Positions 17,537 through 27,034 of a stretch of 64,000 bases of DNA are shown in pieces. Source of the DNA: Palsa-504 sp963847965. GTDB taxonomy: Bacteria > Actinomycetota > Actinomycetes > Streptosporangiales > Streptosporangiaceae. How positions within the stretch are numbered: the stretch's first letter is position 1; every line of letters begins with the position of its first letter. The stretch covers positions 1-64,000 of the forward strand of contig CAWKCG010000028.1 of the NCBI GenBank assembly GCA_963847965.1. The letters run 5' to 3'. A program made the position numbers and the translations under genes. The notes under the pieces were generated by a model, which did no database searches, was not told the DNA's origin, and saw nothing but the letters and a program-made list of their open reading frames with translations.

Positions 17537-18697
17537 ATGGACGAACAGGCTGGCAGTAGCCGGTTCCCTGCCACAAGGCCGGGTGTCGAGCGGGCCCTTG
17601 TCTGGGCATTCCTTGGAATCCGGGCATTTGACCTCGCTCAGGCGGCCATCGCCCTTTGTGCCGGGAGCCTGCGTAAGTCCTCCGATCCGGTCCTCGACAT
17701 CGGGCTCGTGACCGCCGTGGCCGTCGAGTCGGTGATGCTGGGCCGGTGGCTGGTCAGGCGCGGCTCGATGCTGCTGGCGGGATGGCGCATTGCCGTTGAC
17801 TTCGGCCTAGCCATTTGTGCGGTTGCGTCTGCCCCTGCATATATCCCGGTCGCAAGCCGCCTCGATACGTGGACCATGTGGTCCTATCCGCTGGCGCTGT
17901 CCACCGCCGTCTTGGTCGCCGCTGCGCTTATGGGCCCGACACGGGTGCTGGCTGCATCCTGCGCTATTGCGTTTTGCTACCTGGCCGTGGCGGCATTTCC
18001 CGTGGCCGGGGACGTGGCGGCGAGGGCAACCGCCCTTGTCAACGCGCTCGCCTTTCCCGGGTTCGCGATGGTAGCGTTCTTCGTCTCGCGGTTCGTGCGG
18101 AACCTGGCGAGCGCCGCTGATGCGGCCAGGCAGCGCGTCGCGGAGCTGGAGCGGGAACGGAGCAGGGCGGTTGTCCACGATCTCCTCCCGTACCTGCGGC
18201 TGGATCGGTTCGCCGAGGCAGACGACCAGGCACGAGCCGTACTGATCGCGCAGGCGCGCGCCAAGCACGAGCAGATGCGTTCGTACGTGGGTGGGATAGA
18301 CCGCACCCGGGATCTGGAGGAAGGTGTGAACGCGGTTCTGCGTCTGCACCCGGGCCTGCTCGTCCGCCGGTCCACTAACGTCGGGTCCGGCGTCCAGCTG
18401 CCGGAGGACACCATGGAGCAATTGGGGCGGGCCCTGGACACCGCGCTGGCCAATGTCGAGCAGCACGCCCCGGGCGCCAGCGTGACACTCGATGTGCGAT
18501 CAGGAACAGATGATGTCGTTGTCACGGTGCGCGACGACGGCCCAGGCTTCGACCAGGGCTCCCGGCCGCCGGGCTTCGGCATCCGCGAGATTCTTGGCCG
18601 GCATCTTGAGGAAGTCGGGGGCACGGGCGAGGTGCACTCGGTCCCCGGCGGGGGAACGCAGGTCCGCATTGCGGTCCCGAAAGAGCACCGGGCGTGA
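17537..18697 (+). CDS. Sensor histidine kinase with membrane-embedded N-terminus
   Basis: 386 residues from ATG 17537, with a G-rich ribosome site 4 nt away (ATG 17516 is an alternative). Five or six hydrophobic helices (about residues 15-200) form the sensor. A coiled coil follows, with VVHDLLPYL as the possible phosphorylated His region. The HATPase_c domain has ALANVEQHAP (N box), DDGPGFD (G1) and GFGIREILGRHLEEVGGTG (G2). The dimerisation box is not a standard HisKA, nearer the DesK/NarX-like type. It overlaps the response regulator by 4 nt. Confidence 0.85.
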   Translation: MDEQAGSSRFPATRPGVERALVWAFLGIRAFDLAQAAIALCAGSLRKSSDPVLDIGLVTAVAVESVMLGRWLVRRGSMLLAGWRIAVDFGLAICAVASAPAYIPVASRLDTWTMWSYPLALSTAVLVAAALMGPTRVLAASCAIAFCYLAVAAFPVAGDVAARATALVNALAFPGFAMVAFFVSRFVRNLASAADAARQRVAELERERSRAVVHDLLPYLRLDRFAEADDQARAVLIAQARAKHEQMRSYVGGIDRTRDLEEGVNAVLRLHPGLLVRRSTNVGSGVQLPEDTMEQLGRALDTALANVEQHAPGASVTLDVRSGTDDVVVTVRDDGPGFDQGSRPPGFGIREILGRHLEEVGGTGEVHSVPGGGTQVRIAVPKEHRA

Positions 18698-19473
18698 CGG
18701 CAGGACCGCCGGTGCTTCCGCTGGCATCGTCCGGCGAACCGGTACGTTACGTCATGATCGATGACGAGACGCGGTATCGGCAGGCCATTGACACCGCAGG
18801 CAGACCGCACCTTATGCTGGCCGGCGGCTACGGCTCGGTTGAGGCGTTCATCGCAATCCAGCGCCAGCCCTGCCACGTCGTCGTCCTGGACTTGTGCCTG
18901 AACAGGCAGACCGGCGACAAGGCCGTCCTCCAGGGCGTACGCGCCATCCGGCAACTCACCGCCACCTTCGGCCAGCGCGTCCTGATCTTCACCGCCGACG
19001 AGAGACCAGAGCCAGTCGCCCGCTGCGTCGCCGCCGGCGCCGCAGGATACGTCAGCAAATACGACGATCCGGCAGCACTCGCTCGCGCGATCGACGAAGT
19101 CGGCAGACACGGATTTATCGTCAGCGACTCAATCCACGACGCGCTGCGCCAGCTGGCTAAACGCTGCCGTGACATCCGCCTGTCCGGGACGCTAGAGGAA
19201 ACTCTGATTCTCCTCGAGACCGGCATGACGGACCTGGACGTGGCGGCACGGCGCCAGTTGTCCCCGCGCACCATCGAAGACCACAAGCGGAAGATCCTCG
19301 AGATCTTCGGCAACAGCCTGGAAGCCCAGCACCAGGGCTTCGCTCATCTGGCCCGCGAACTTGGCATCCGCCCCGGCAACCTGGTCAACGACCAGGCAGC
19401 ACAACGACCAGCCCGAGGCCTCATCGCCTCCGCCATGCCCTGGCGACGCAGTAATGGCGGCCGAAAGGAGTAG
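18694..19473 (+). CDS. Response regulator with LuxR-like DNA-binding domain
   Basis: 259 residues. GTG 18694 overlaps the kinase stop (GTGA), so translation is coupled. The receiver has the acidic pair IDDE (23-24), phosphoacceptor Asp66 in VVVLDLCLN, a Thr in FTADE, and Lys in VSKYDD. The output domain lacks a perfect LuxR signature but keeps LLETGMTDLDVAARRQLSPRTIEDHKR spacing, typical of a divergent HTH. The target is unknown; the adjacent secreted-protein gene is a candidate. Confidence 0.82.
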   Translation: MTAGPPVLPLASSGEPVRYVMIDDETRYRQAIDTAGRPHLMLAGGYGSVEAFIAIQRQPCHVVVLDLCLNRQTGDKAVLQGVRAIRQLTATFGQRVLIFTADERPEPVARCVAAGAAGYVSKYDDPAALARAIDEVGRHGFIVSDSIHDALRQLAKRCRDIRLSGTLEETLILLETGMTDLDVAARRQLSPRTIEDHKRKILEIFGNSLEAQHQGFAHLARELGIRPGNLVNDQAAQRPARGLIASAMPWRRSNGGRKE

Positions 19474-19995
19474 GACAAGCCGCTGCTATTTGGGCGGGGC
19501 CAGCCACCAACACGTGCTCCCTCTTTGCCGATTCCTCCGGCAGGTTTGGTGAGTTCAAGGCCCACGCGGCAAGCGATCCACCGCGCAGAAAGACCTGATG
19601 TGCGCACCTCGACTGGTGATCGCCGACGAGCCGCCAAACGTGCGTGCGGGAGTGTGCGCGGCGTCGAGATCGAGTACCGATAACACTGAGTGAGCAGGAC
19701 CAACAAGCCGATGCGTTTCCTGCCGATTACGAGCGGTATCGCAGCCGTGCCCGCGGTGCGCATGTATGCGTGCTGATTACCCTGTTCTGGGGCGGGGCAC
19801 CGCTGGTCGGACATCTCTCATCGCTGTCAAGGGGTCAGTAGGGACTTTCTCATGGCCACGTGCAGCGGCCGGCCGTACTGCCCCCTGCACTGCACGCCCT
19901 ATCAGAATCCGGACAGCCTGCCCTACCGCACGCGCTGGCTCCCCGGGATGACCCCCGGCAAGCGCTTGATCGTCCCGCGGGCGTTCAAGTGCGCT
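19474..19995. other. 522-nt gap without a supportable gene
   Basis: Short open frames exist on both strands, but none has a ribosome site plus actinomycete codon bias. The base composition is somewhat lower in GC than its neighbours. No RNA gene or IS was recognised. Confidence 0.4.
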
Positions 19996-20697
19996 CTAAC
20001 CGAGCTCAGCTCGGGACGTGGCCGGGCCGGGTGGTCTGCGGCCTTGCTCTCTGGTGGCGTTGCCGTCGTGGCAGAGGCCCAGCCGGCGGTGCACGACCTG
20101 ACGGGCCAGGTCCAGGACGGCGGGGTTATCGTGCAGGACGAAGTTGGCGTCGGCGGCCAGGATGATCCCGTTCAGCTCGAAGGCGAGCTGGTCGGGGTCC
20201 TCGCCGGGGGGAAGCTCGTTCTGCTTGATGGCGGTGGCGGCGAAGCCGCGCAGCAGGTCCACGAACCCGGCCTGGAAACCGGCGACTGCTTCCTTGACCG
20301 GGCCGGGCCGGGTGCCCATTTCCAGCGCGGCGGCGGCGAAGAAGCATCCGCCGGGGAAGGTGCGGCGCTGCAGGTGCTCGAAGAAGGCCTCGCACACGGC
20401 TTGGAGCCGGGCCAGGCCAGCGGGGGCCGCGAGGGCGGGCTGGACGACTTCCTCGGCGAAGATACTCCCGGCTTCTTGCACGGTGGCCAGCTGGAGTTCC
20501 TGCTTGGAGCCGAAGTGCGCGTACAGGCCGCTCTTGCTCATGCCGATCGCCGCGGCCAGGTTCCCGATGGACAGGCCCTCCAGCCCATCGACGGTGGCCA
20601 GTGACGCGGCGGCGCGCAAGATCGCGCTGCGGGTGCGTTCCCCGTCAGCGCGCGGGCGCCGCTGGGCGCGCGCTTTCTGGCCGGCGGTCTGGGTCAT
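19996..20697 (-). CDS. TetR-family transcriptional repressor
   Basis: 233 residues. An N-terminal HTH of the TetR type is seen at about 22-68 (RSAILRAAASLATVDG, then IGNLAAAIGMSKSGLYAHF). The C-terminal domain (EAFFEHLQRRTFPGGCFFAAA, and further on GFQAGF) matches the TetR_C_33-like subgroup often placed next to redox or sulfur genes. It is divergent from the DsrE-like gene, and two palindromes lie between them, so it probably represses itself and the DsrE gene. The inducer is unknown; Cys in GGCFF might be relevant to thiol sensing. Confidence 0.9.
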   Translation of the reverse strand: MTQTAGQKARAQRRPRADGERTRSAILRAAASLATVDGLEGLSIGNLAAAIGMSKSGLYAHFGSKQELQLATVQEAGSIFAEEVVQPALAAPAGLARLQAVCEAFFEHLQRRTFPGGCFFAAAALEMGTRPGPVKEAVAGFQAGFVDLLRGFAATAIKQNELPPGEDPDQLAFELNGIILAADANFVLHDNPAVLDLARQVVHRRLGLCHDGNATREQGRRPPGPATSRAELG

Positions 20698-20711
20698 CGT
20701 CTTGACAACAT

Positions 20712-20753
20712 AGCACGACCGGTCGTACGTTCCATTAGAACGACCGATCGTGC
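20712..20753. promoter_or_regulatory. Paired TetR operators between divergent genes
   Basis: A perfect 12-bp palindrome ACGACCGGTCGT (20715-20726) and a near-perfect one ACGACCGATCGT (20740-20751) are 25 bp apart, and their flanks AGC and GCT extend the symmetry. They sit between the TetR and DsrE starts. A TTGACA hexamer at 20702 lies just outside the first site, so bound repressor would block the promoter. Confidence 0.8.
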
Positions 20754-20819
20754 TAACTAAGCCGGGAGCGCCGGACGGACCGCTCCGGCCGCACGGGCAC
20801 AGATGAGAGAGGGAAGACT

Positions 20820-21185
20820 ATGGCGGGAAAGGCAGTGATCAGTCTCAGCACCGGCCTGGAAGATCCGGAGAAGGTGACCGTGGCGTTCCTCGTCGCGGTC
20901 GGCGCCGCCGAGTCCGGGCGGCCGACCCTGATGTTCCAGGCCAAGGAGGCCGTCCGGCTCGCGCTAGACGGGGTAGCGGCGGGCGTCGCCTGTGATGGCT
21001 GCCCTGCGCTGCCGGACCTGCTGGCACGGTATGACAAAGCCGGCGGCCGGTTCATGGTCTGCCCGGTCTGCTTCAACGCCAAGCAGCTTGACAAGGGCAG
21101 CCTGCTGCCCAACGCCGACCTGGCAGGCAGCGTCCAGCTGTGGGAGTGGATCGGGGACGAAGGGGCGACAACCTTCAGTTACTGA
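20820..21185 (+). CDS. DsrE-family protein, probable sulfur or thiol carrier
   Basis: 121 residues, ATG 20820 behind a purine-rich ribosome site. The fold pattern (VISLSTGLEDPEKVTVAFLVA, then TLMFQAKEAVRLAL) is that of DsrE/DsrF/YchN. Three Cys occur at about 59, 62 and 80 (ACDGC, VCPVC adding one more), suited to persulfide or metal binding. It is divergent from a TetR gene with twin operators and is probably its main target, induced by a reactive sulfur or thiol compound (inference). Confidence 0.82.
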   Translation: MAGKAVISLSTGLEDPEKVTVAFLVAVGAAESGRPTLMFQAKEAVRLALDGVAAGVACDGCPALPDLLARYDKAGGRFMVCPVCFNAKQLDKGSLLPNADLAGSVQLWEWIGDEGATTFSY

Positions 21186-21471
21186 GGCCGCCTCCGGGAT
21201 GGGACATCGGGATGAGGCAGCGAGCCGGGCGCGCCAGAACCGCCAGCTCCGGCCCGCCCGGCAACGGCAACCCGGTGCCTGAACAGCACGATGACTCCTA
21301 TGCGGGCTCAGCGGCACCACGCATCACCGGCGTCGGCGGGCATCCCGTTTTCTCACCTCTCAGGACGCCGAGGTCAACATTCACGTTCGTATTGAGGTCG
21401 CGGCCCGTAACCTTCTCGCGGCGGTCGGCGCTTCGCGATGAGTCCGCAGGCCGCGTACCGTAATACCCGGC
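21186..21471. other. Gap of 286 nt
   Basis: No gene recognised. It must hold the promoter of the alpha/beta hydrolase, but no clear -10/-35 pair was found. Confidence 0.3.
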
Positions 21472-22209
21472 ATGACGTACGCACTAGTGAACGGCCTGCA
21501 GCTCTACTACGAGATCCACGGCAGCGGGAGGCCAATCGTGCTGCTCCACGGCGGCCTGCTGACTATCGATCTCAGTTTCGGGCCGTTGCTCGAACCCCTG
21601 GCGGCGGGCAGGCAGGTGATCGCGGTGGAGCTCCAGGGCCACGGGCACACCGCCGACACCGGCCGCCCGATGACGATCCAGGCGCTGGCCAGTGACGTCG
21701 TTGCGCTGCTCGACCATCTGGGGATCGCCGAGGCCGATCTGTTCGGCTTCAGCCTCGGCGGTCTGGTCGCGTTCGCGGTCGCGCTCAGCGCGCCCGCCCG
21801 GGTCGGCAAGCTAATCGTCGCCTCGGCGGATGCCCACCGCCCGCCAGGCCGGGAGAGCGCGCCACTCGGCGATGACCGGTTGCCGACGCAGGCTGACTTC
21901 CAGGCGTGGCGCGACGCCTACGATGCGGTTGCTCCTGACCCCGCGCACTTCGACGAGTTCGCGGCCAGGACGTCGGCAATGGTGCACGAGTTCCCGGGGT
22001 GGTGGACCGACGAGCTGCGATCACTGCAGGTACCGGCCTTGCTGATCTTCGGCGACCGCGACTTCTCACCGTTGCCTGACGTAGTGGAGATGTTCGAGCT
22101 CCTGCCGGACGCGCAACTCGCCGTGCTCCCCGGGACCACGCACGTCGGCGTGACACGGCGGCCCGGCGAAGTGCTCGCGCTGATCACGCCGTTCCTCGAC
22201 GCGCGCTAA
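21472..22209 (+). CDS. Alpha/beta-fold hydrolase
   Basis: 245 residues. LLHGG forms the oxyanion region near residue 25. The nucleophile elbow is GFSLGG (Ser about residue 94), Asp is in FGDRD and His in GTTHVG near the C-terminus, giving a full triad. There is no signal peptide. Family members include haloperoxidase-like, lactonase and ester hydrolases; the substrate is unknown. It stands alone with gaps of about 300 nt on each side. Confidence 0.88.
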   Translation: MTYALVNGLQLYYEIHGSGRPIVLLHGGLLTIDLSFGPLLEPLAAGRQVIAVELQGHGHTADTGRPMTIQALASDVVALLDHLGIAEADLFGFSLGGLVAFAVALSAPARVGKLIVASADAHRPPGRESAPLGDDRLPTQADFQAWRDAYDAVAPDPAHFDEFAARTSAMVHEFPGWWTDELRSLQVPALLIFGDRDFSPLPDVVEMFELLPDAQLAVLPGTTHVGVTRRPGEVLALITPFLDAR

Positions 22210-22531
22210 GCAGCGGATACCCGCGCACACTGCGCGGACCAGAGTGGATTACGCAGCGTCATTCAGCCGAAGGCCGGTGAGCCGACGGATCGCTTAATAC
22301 ACGGATCTTCGCGCGACCACCACGAAACTGCCGAACACGCTCTGCGAGCAGCATCGGGCTGAGATCCGCAGTCCCAGATGGGACAGAGGTTAACCGGGTT
22401 GATAGTGGCCAGCCGGGCCGTCACGGCGGGTTTCGTGGTCGCTGGGTTTGGAGAGTGTCAACCGTGACGCACTCGGTAACGGTGTCGCAGTCGGGGTGCC
22501 GTGTCCGGAACGGAGAAGGTGAGAGACGGCG
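22210..22531. other. Gap of 322 nt
   Basis: No gene, RNA or repeat recognised. A purine-rich stretch GGAGAAGGTGAGAG at the right end may serve the next gene as its ribosome site. Confidence 0.3.
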
Positions 22532-23116
22532 GTGGCTCAGCGCACAGAGGGAGCGGCCATTCGCTTCGACGCCACACTGTCCACGATCGACACATCGACT
22601 GTGTTGCGGTTGCCTGAGACGGCGAGCAAGGACCTGCCCTCGCGCGGACAGGTGGCCGTCCACGGAACGATCAATGGCGTCGAGTTCCAAACGGTGCTCG
22701 AACCAGACGGCAATTCTGGCCACTGGATGAGGGTCGATGACACCCTGCAGCACGCTGCTGGCATCAGCGCGGGTCACACTGCGACCATCGACATCGAGGT
22801 GACCAAGGATTGGCCAGAGCCGAGCGTGCCCCAGGATCTTGCGACAGCTCTGGCAGCTGCCCCGCAGGAGATCCAGAACCTGTGGAACGAGATCACTCCG
22901 ATGGCACGCTGGGAATGGGTGCGCTGGGTCAACGCCACGAACAACCCCGACACGCGCACGCGACGGGTCGACGTGAGCATCTCGAAGATGAAGACCGGAA
23001 AGAGACGGCCCTGCTGTTTCAACCTCTCCGCATGCACCGACCCGGACCTGTCGAGGAACGGCAGGCTCCTCGAGGTAGGGGACGACCGCCCCCTGATCGA
23101 CGATCCGAGCATGTAG
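22532..23116 (+). CDS. DUF1905/YdeI (OmpD-associated)-like protein
   Basis: 194 residues from GTG 22532. The N-terminal half (IRFDATLSTIDTSTVLRLPE, then GTINGVEFQTVLEPDG) is the DUF1905 beta-barrel. The C-terminal helical half (NEITPMARWEWVRWVN and RRVDVSISKMKTGKRRPCCF) is the YdeI/OmpD-associated domain. Such proteins are common in actinomycetes; a role in resistance to bacteriocins or peptides was proposed for some relatives, but the mechanism is unknown. Its GC content is slightly lower than neighbours. Confidence 0.82.
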   Translation: MAQRTEGAAIRFDATLSTIDTSTVLRLPETASKDLPSRGQVAVHGTINGVEFQTVLEPDGNSGHWMRVDDTLQHAAGISAGHTATIDIEVTKDWPEPSVPQDLATALAAAPQEIQNLWNEITPMARWEWVRWVNATNNPDTRTRRVDVSISKMKTGKRRPCCFNLSACTDPDLSRNGRLLEVGDDRPLIDDPSM

Positions 23117-23231
23117 CCGATAGGAGGCAGCCGAAGAGCCTCGGGCGCCCAGCGCACAGATGGAACCTGATCGGTATGCGCTGGCTGATGATCGGCGAGG
23201 AGACGTGAGCCGTTCAGGCGGATATCGATCG

Positions 23232-24545
23232 TCAACCGTCCTCGACTGCGGCAACGGAGTGTGAAGGGGTGTCAGAGGGCGGGTCACTGTGCGAGCTGGG
23301 GGGCAGGCTGTAGTAGGTCTCGTAGATCCGCTGGGCTTGAGTCCGGGCGGCGTTCCAGTCCCAGGTGCGGGGGTGGTACCGCGCCGGGCTAAGGGACTGG
23401 ACATAGGGAGATGGGTCCGGTTGCAGGCTCTCCAGGACGTGCTCGGCGAGGCCAGCTGACCCTGAGACGCCGTGGGCGTTGCAGGCCGCGGCCATCACGA
23501 AGCCGCGCAGGGCGGGCACCGGTCCGACGATGAAGCGGCCGTCCGGCGAGAACGCCGGGAACCCGCGGAAGACCTCGCGGACCCCGGTCTGGGTGACCGC
23601 GGGCGCGAACCGGGCGAAGTCACGGGCGAAACCGGACAGGACGTCCCAGTCCGGTGACACGGCGAGCGGCTGCCCGATGGTCACCTCGCGCGGGTCGAGG
23701 CTCAGCCCGTCCGGCTCCCAGCCTCCGCACAAGACTCCGTGGCCCTCGGCCCGGGCGTACAGGCGGATATCGGGGATGCGCAGAACCGGCAGGCCAGCGT
23801 GCCAGCCCGCCACGGCCTGGGTGACGAAGTACTCGTGACGCACGGGCACGATCGGCAGGTTCAGGCCGGCCAGCGAAGCTACGGCGCCGGCCCACGGCCC
23901 GGCCGCGTTGATCACCATGTCGGTCGCGACGCGGCGCCCGCCGGCCACGATGCCGGTGACGCTGCCGCCGGTGATCTGCAGTCCGGTAACGGTCGTATGC
24001 GTGGCGAAGGTGACTCCCCGGTCACGGGCGGCACGAGCGTACGCCATCACCAGGCTGTTGGGCTGGAGGTAGCCGTCGGTAGGGCACCACAGCGCCGCCG
24101 TCACCCCGGTGGTGTCCAGCATCGGGCACAGCCCCGCCAGCCGAGCAGCGGTGAGGAACTCAACCTCAAGCCCGGCTGAGTGCGCCACCTCGGCTAGCAC
24201 CCGGAACTCGGCGGCGCGCCGGGCGGTCATCGCTATCCGCACGCTGCCTGTCTGGCGCCAGTCCGCGGTGAAGCCGGTCTCCTGCTCGATCCGCGAGTAC
24301 TCCGCTACCGAAGCCATCGCCAGCCTGCACCGCTCTTTGCTGGCACGGACCTGCCCGACCAATCCGGCGGCCTGCCCCGAGGTGGCGCCTGCGAGCTCAC
24401 CCTGCTCCAGGACCTGGATGTCCCGGTAGCCCGCCCGGGCCAGGACATACGCCACGGCGCAGCCGACGGCCCCGCCACCGATAATCGTGACCTCAGCGTC
24501 TCTGACCTCGGCCACCGGATCCTTCAGCGTCACCGTGCCCTCCAT
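23232..24545 (-). CDS. FAD-dependent amino-acid/sarcosine oxidase-like oxidoreductase (DAO family)
   Basis: 437 residues. The N-terminal FAD-binding motif is VTIIGGGAVGCAVAYVLARAG, followed by VLEQG. GATSGQAAG supports the DAO fold of glycine/sarcosine oxidases and dehydrogenases. NAAGPWAG and a late RFIVGPVP complete it. It should oxidise a secondary or primary amine, with electrons going to oxygen or a carrier. There is no signal peptide. It is convergent with the YdeI-like gene, and no partner genes are adjacent. Confidence 0.88.
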   Translation of the reverse strand: MEGTVTLKDPVAEVRDAEVTIIGGGAVGCAVAYVLARAGYRDIQVLEQGELAGATSGQAAGLVGQVRASKERCRLAMASVAEYSRIEQETGFTADWRQTGSVRIAMTARRAAEFRVLAEVAHSAGLEVEFLTAARLAGLCPMLDTTGVTAALWCPTDGYLQPNSLVMAYARAARDRGVTFATHTTVTGLQITGGSVTGIVAGGRRVATDMVINAAGPWAGAVASLAGLNLPIVPVRHEYFVTQAVAGWHAGLPVLRIPDIRLYARAEGHGVLCGGWEPDGLSLDPREVTIGQPLAVSPDWDVLSGFARDFARFAPAVTQTGVREVFRGFPAFSPDGRFIVGPVPALRGFVMAAACNAHGVSGSAGLAEHVLESLQPDPSPYVQSLSPARYHPRTWDWNAARTQAQRIYETYYSLPPSSHSDPPSDTPSHSVAAVEDG

Positions 24546-24694
24546 CGCGCCGGTTTCTCGTGAAGTCCGAATGCGCGACCGGCCCGGACCCGCACCTCCG
24601 GGGAAACGCTCGCATTCTCACCTCCGGCGAACCCACTGTCATCCCAGGAGCCTGAACGTGGCAAGCCCTCCGGACAGGCCCTGACGCCGGTTCT

Positions 24695-24912
24695 TCAGCT
24701 CCCCCGCCCGGACTCGGCGTGCCCGCTGTCGCGCTCTTGCGCGCTCATCTCGGTGAGGGCCTGTTCGGCGCGCTGCGTCTGGCCCAGTCGCACGAGGGTC
24801 TGCAGTGTGTGCGATCGCAGCCTCCTGGCCAGTACGTGCTCGGTAACAAGCAGCCCGGCTAGGCGCTCGGCGGCCCGGAAGTCGCCCAGCGCTTCCCTTG
24901 GACGGCCGCCTA
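24695..24912 (-). pseudogene. Remnant of the TPR region of a MalT-like LuxR regulator
   Basis: A frame without a start reads REALGDFRAAERLAGLL, then HTLQTLVRLGQTQRAEQALTEMSAQERDSG, and stops. This is the helical repeat seen just before the HTH in MalT-like regulators; the ATPase and HTH parts are absent. It lies downstream of a broken PucR-type gene. Confidence 0.6.
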
Positions 24913-25691
24913 AGCGTGATGCCTCACGGCCGCGGACCTTAGCACGGCCGAGCCGAGCCAGTGGCTGGCCAGCAGCGCGAGTTCCACGTCGTGGCGGCGG
25001 TCGCCCACCGGCCGCCCGAGGCTCTCCTCCGCCTTGCGGATCCGGTACTGGACCGTGTTCTTGTGCAGCACCAGCCGTTCGGCGGTCGTCTTGTAGCTGC
25101 CTCCTGATTGCAGGAAGACCAGCAGGGTGTCGCGCAGCCGGGCGTGGTGCTCGTCGTCCGTGACCAGGTCGGCCAGCGTGCCGAACACCCAGGGCCGCAG
25201 GAGGTCCTTGGCGGCGAGCATCATCGCCACCGGCGCGACCTGGCCGCGACCATCTCTTCGGAGGTCTGGTTGATGTAACCGGCCACGATCCTGGACAGGC
25301 TCAGCGTGGTGGCGGTGATCAGCTCGGCGTCGTTGGTCTGTCGGGCCAGTTCCTTGAGCACCCAGTCGGAAAAGCAGGCGTGCCCGACTCGGTACGCCCG
25401 CAACAGGGCGGTCAGCGGCGTGCCGCGCTGCGCCAGCCGGCGGGCGTATTCCATGGCCGCCGCCGGGGCCTGCACGGCGGCTAGGTCGATCTGATGCTGC
25501 AGGATCTGCAGGCAGGTTTCGACGTTGCTCTGCACGTGCGAGGCATGCAGGGCGAGTACCGGCTTGTCGTCGCCCAGCTCCGGGATCTCCCGCAGGATCG
25601 TCTCATTGATGTCCTGGCATACCACGGCGTCCTGGCGGGTCACCGCCGCCGCGACCTCGGCGATCAGCTCGGTGACCGTGGGACTATCCAT
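24910..25691 (-). pseudogene. PucR-type regulator copy 1, middle deleted
   Basis: The N-terminal 150 residues (ATG 25691, reading to NQTSEEMVAA) are an RsbRD-type helical sensor domain. They then join directly to VAPVAMMLAAKDLLRP and the C-terminal PucR helix-turn-helix (TAERLVLHKNTVQYRIRKAE) in another frame, with a stop in the first frame at 25221. The roughly 170-residue GGDEF-like middle present in the related copy at 32954-33891 is missing. The junction is at about 25228. The C-terminal fragment could be translated from ATG 25230 or 25224 as a free HTH, but I regard the locus as broken. Confidence 0.8.
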
Positions 25692-25801
25692 GTCCACTTG
25701 CGGATTCGTACACGTTCCCGCGAGTTTGCCGAGCGTATACCAACGCGTCAGGCCGGAGCCGCGGGCATTCGTGCGGCTCCGGCCTGCTCCGGCGGGGGGA
25801 G

Positions 25802-27034
25802 CTAGCTGACGACGATGCCTGCGGGCGCGGCGCCGCCGGGCAGCGGGAACGGGGACCCCAGCGAGGTCAGGTTGCCGCCGCTGACCGCGAACGCGACGAC
25901 CGCGCCGGTCTTGCTCTGATCGACGTACAGGAAGCCGCCGTCCGGGCTCAGCCGGGCGTCGACCGCGCCGGCATCGGGACCGCCGGCCGGAGTACTGCCC
26001 AGCAGGGTCAGCACGCCGTTGCCTGCGATCTGGTAGGCCGAGATCGTCCCTGATGCGGTGTTCACGGTGAACAGGAACTGGCCGTCCTGGGTGATCTCCA
26101 CCCAGCACGGGGCCATCTGGTTGTCCGGGAACGGGGAGCCGCTGATCGAGGACAGCGTGCCGTCCTGGTGGTCGTTGAACGCTGAGACCGTGCCGCTGTC
26201 CGTGGCGGTGTTGTGGGCGTTGGACACGAACAGCTGATCCGGGTCGGTCGGGCGGAACTCGCTGCCGAACGGGCCCAGGCCCTGGGCCGGGAACGGCGAT
26301 CCGGGGGCGGCGGTCAGCCGCCCGTCGAGGCCGACGGTGAAGCTGTCGATCACGGAGGGCCCGACCTCGGTGCCGACCAGCTTGGTGCCAGTGCTATTGA
26401 AAAGCACGTCACCGGGCGCGGCGCTGGCGGCCAGCGTCACCGTCGACCCGGGGATGCGGACCAGGCGGCCGCCGAAGCCGAGCCGGAAGCCGGTGTAGTT
26501 GCTGTGGCCGGCCCCGGAGTTGGCCACGTACACCAGGTCACCATGGACCGCGATGCTGTCAGGCAGCGTGCCGAGGGAGGAGACGACGCCTCCGGGCACC
26601 AGGCTGAGGGAGCCGTCGGAATGGACCCGCAGCACCGAGATCTGGTTGCTGCCCGCGTCCACGGCGATCAGGAACCGACCGCCCGCCGCGAATTGCAGCG
26701 CGCCCTGCGAGGCCAGCCCGGAGCCGGTTCCGGCCCCGCCCGCCGGGAACGGGGATCCGGCCTCGGGAGTCAGCGTGCCGTCCGCGTGACGGTCGAACGC
26801 CCCGATCGTGTTGACCGGCGTGGTGTTGTCGTTGACGTAAACGTGCCCGACCACCGGGGGCGGATCGTCCGACGCCGAGGCGGAGGCCGATGCGGGGACG
26901 GCCACGGCCGCGGCTGCCGCCAAGCCGAGCACGAGCGCACCCGACCGGCCGCGGTGCAGAAGGCGCGCTGCTTGTCGCGTGGGAATTGCCGCCAGGACGG
27001 CCGTCCGCCCTGGCCGGTGTGACACAAACTTCAT
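25802..27034 (-). CDS. Secreted lactonase-like seven-bladed beta-propeller protein
   Basis: 410 residues from ATG 27034, with GGAGGAAAGG upstream (an earlier ATG at 27088 lacks one). A long basic N-region and a hydrophobic stretch ending ASASAS form a signal peptide. Repeats such as FDRHADGTLTPEAGSPFPAGG, DGRLTAAPGSPFP and DGTLSSISGSPFP show the propeller blades of the YncE/6-phosphogluconolactonase (Pgl, PF10282) family. Secreted actinobacterial members have no proven enzyme activity. It is monocistronic. Confidence 0.85.
   Translation of the reverse strand: MKFVSHRPGRTAVLAAIPTRQAARLLHRGRSGALVLGLAAAAAVAVPASASASASDDPPPVVGHVYVNDNTTPVNTIGAFDRHADGTLTPEAGSPFPAGGAGTGSGLASQGALQFAAGGRFLIAVDAGSNQISVLRVHSDGSLSLVPGGVVSSLGTLPDSIAVHGDLVYVANSGAGHSNYTGFRLGFGGRLVRIPGSTVTLAASAAPGDVLFNSTGTKLVGTEVGPSVIDSFTVGLDGRLTAAPGSPFPAQGLGPFGSEFRPTDPDQLFVSNAHNTATDSGTVSAFNDHQDGTLSSISGSPFPDNQMAPCWVEITQDGQFLFTVNTASGTISAYQIAGNGVLTLLGSTPAGGPDAGAVDARLSPDGGFLYVDQSKTGAVVAFAVSGGNLTSLGSPFPLPGGAAPAGIVVS

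Noticed and set aside
19852..20604. Plus-strand 250-codon frame over the TetR gene
   Set aside because: Antisense shadow of tetR; the TetR fold and operators support the minus strand.
25692..26108. N-terminal extension of the PucR-type copy 1
   Set aside because: The extra part overlaps the lactonase-like gene in another frame and is low-complexity Arg-rich sequence; the family begins at ATG 25691.
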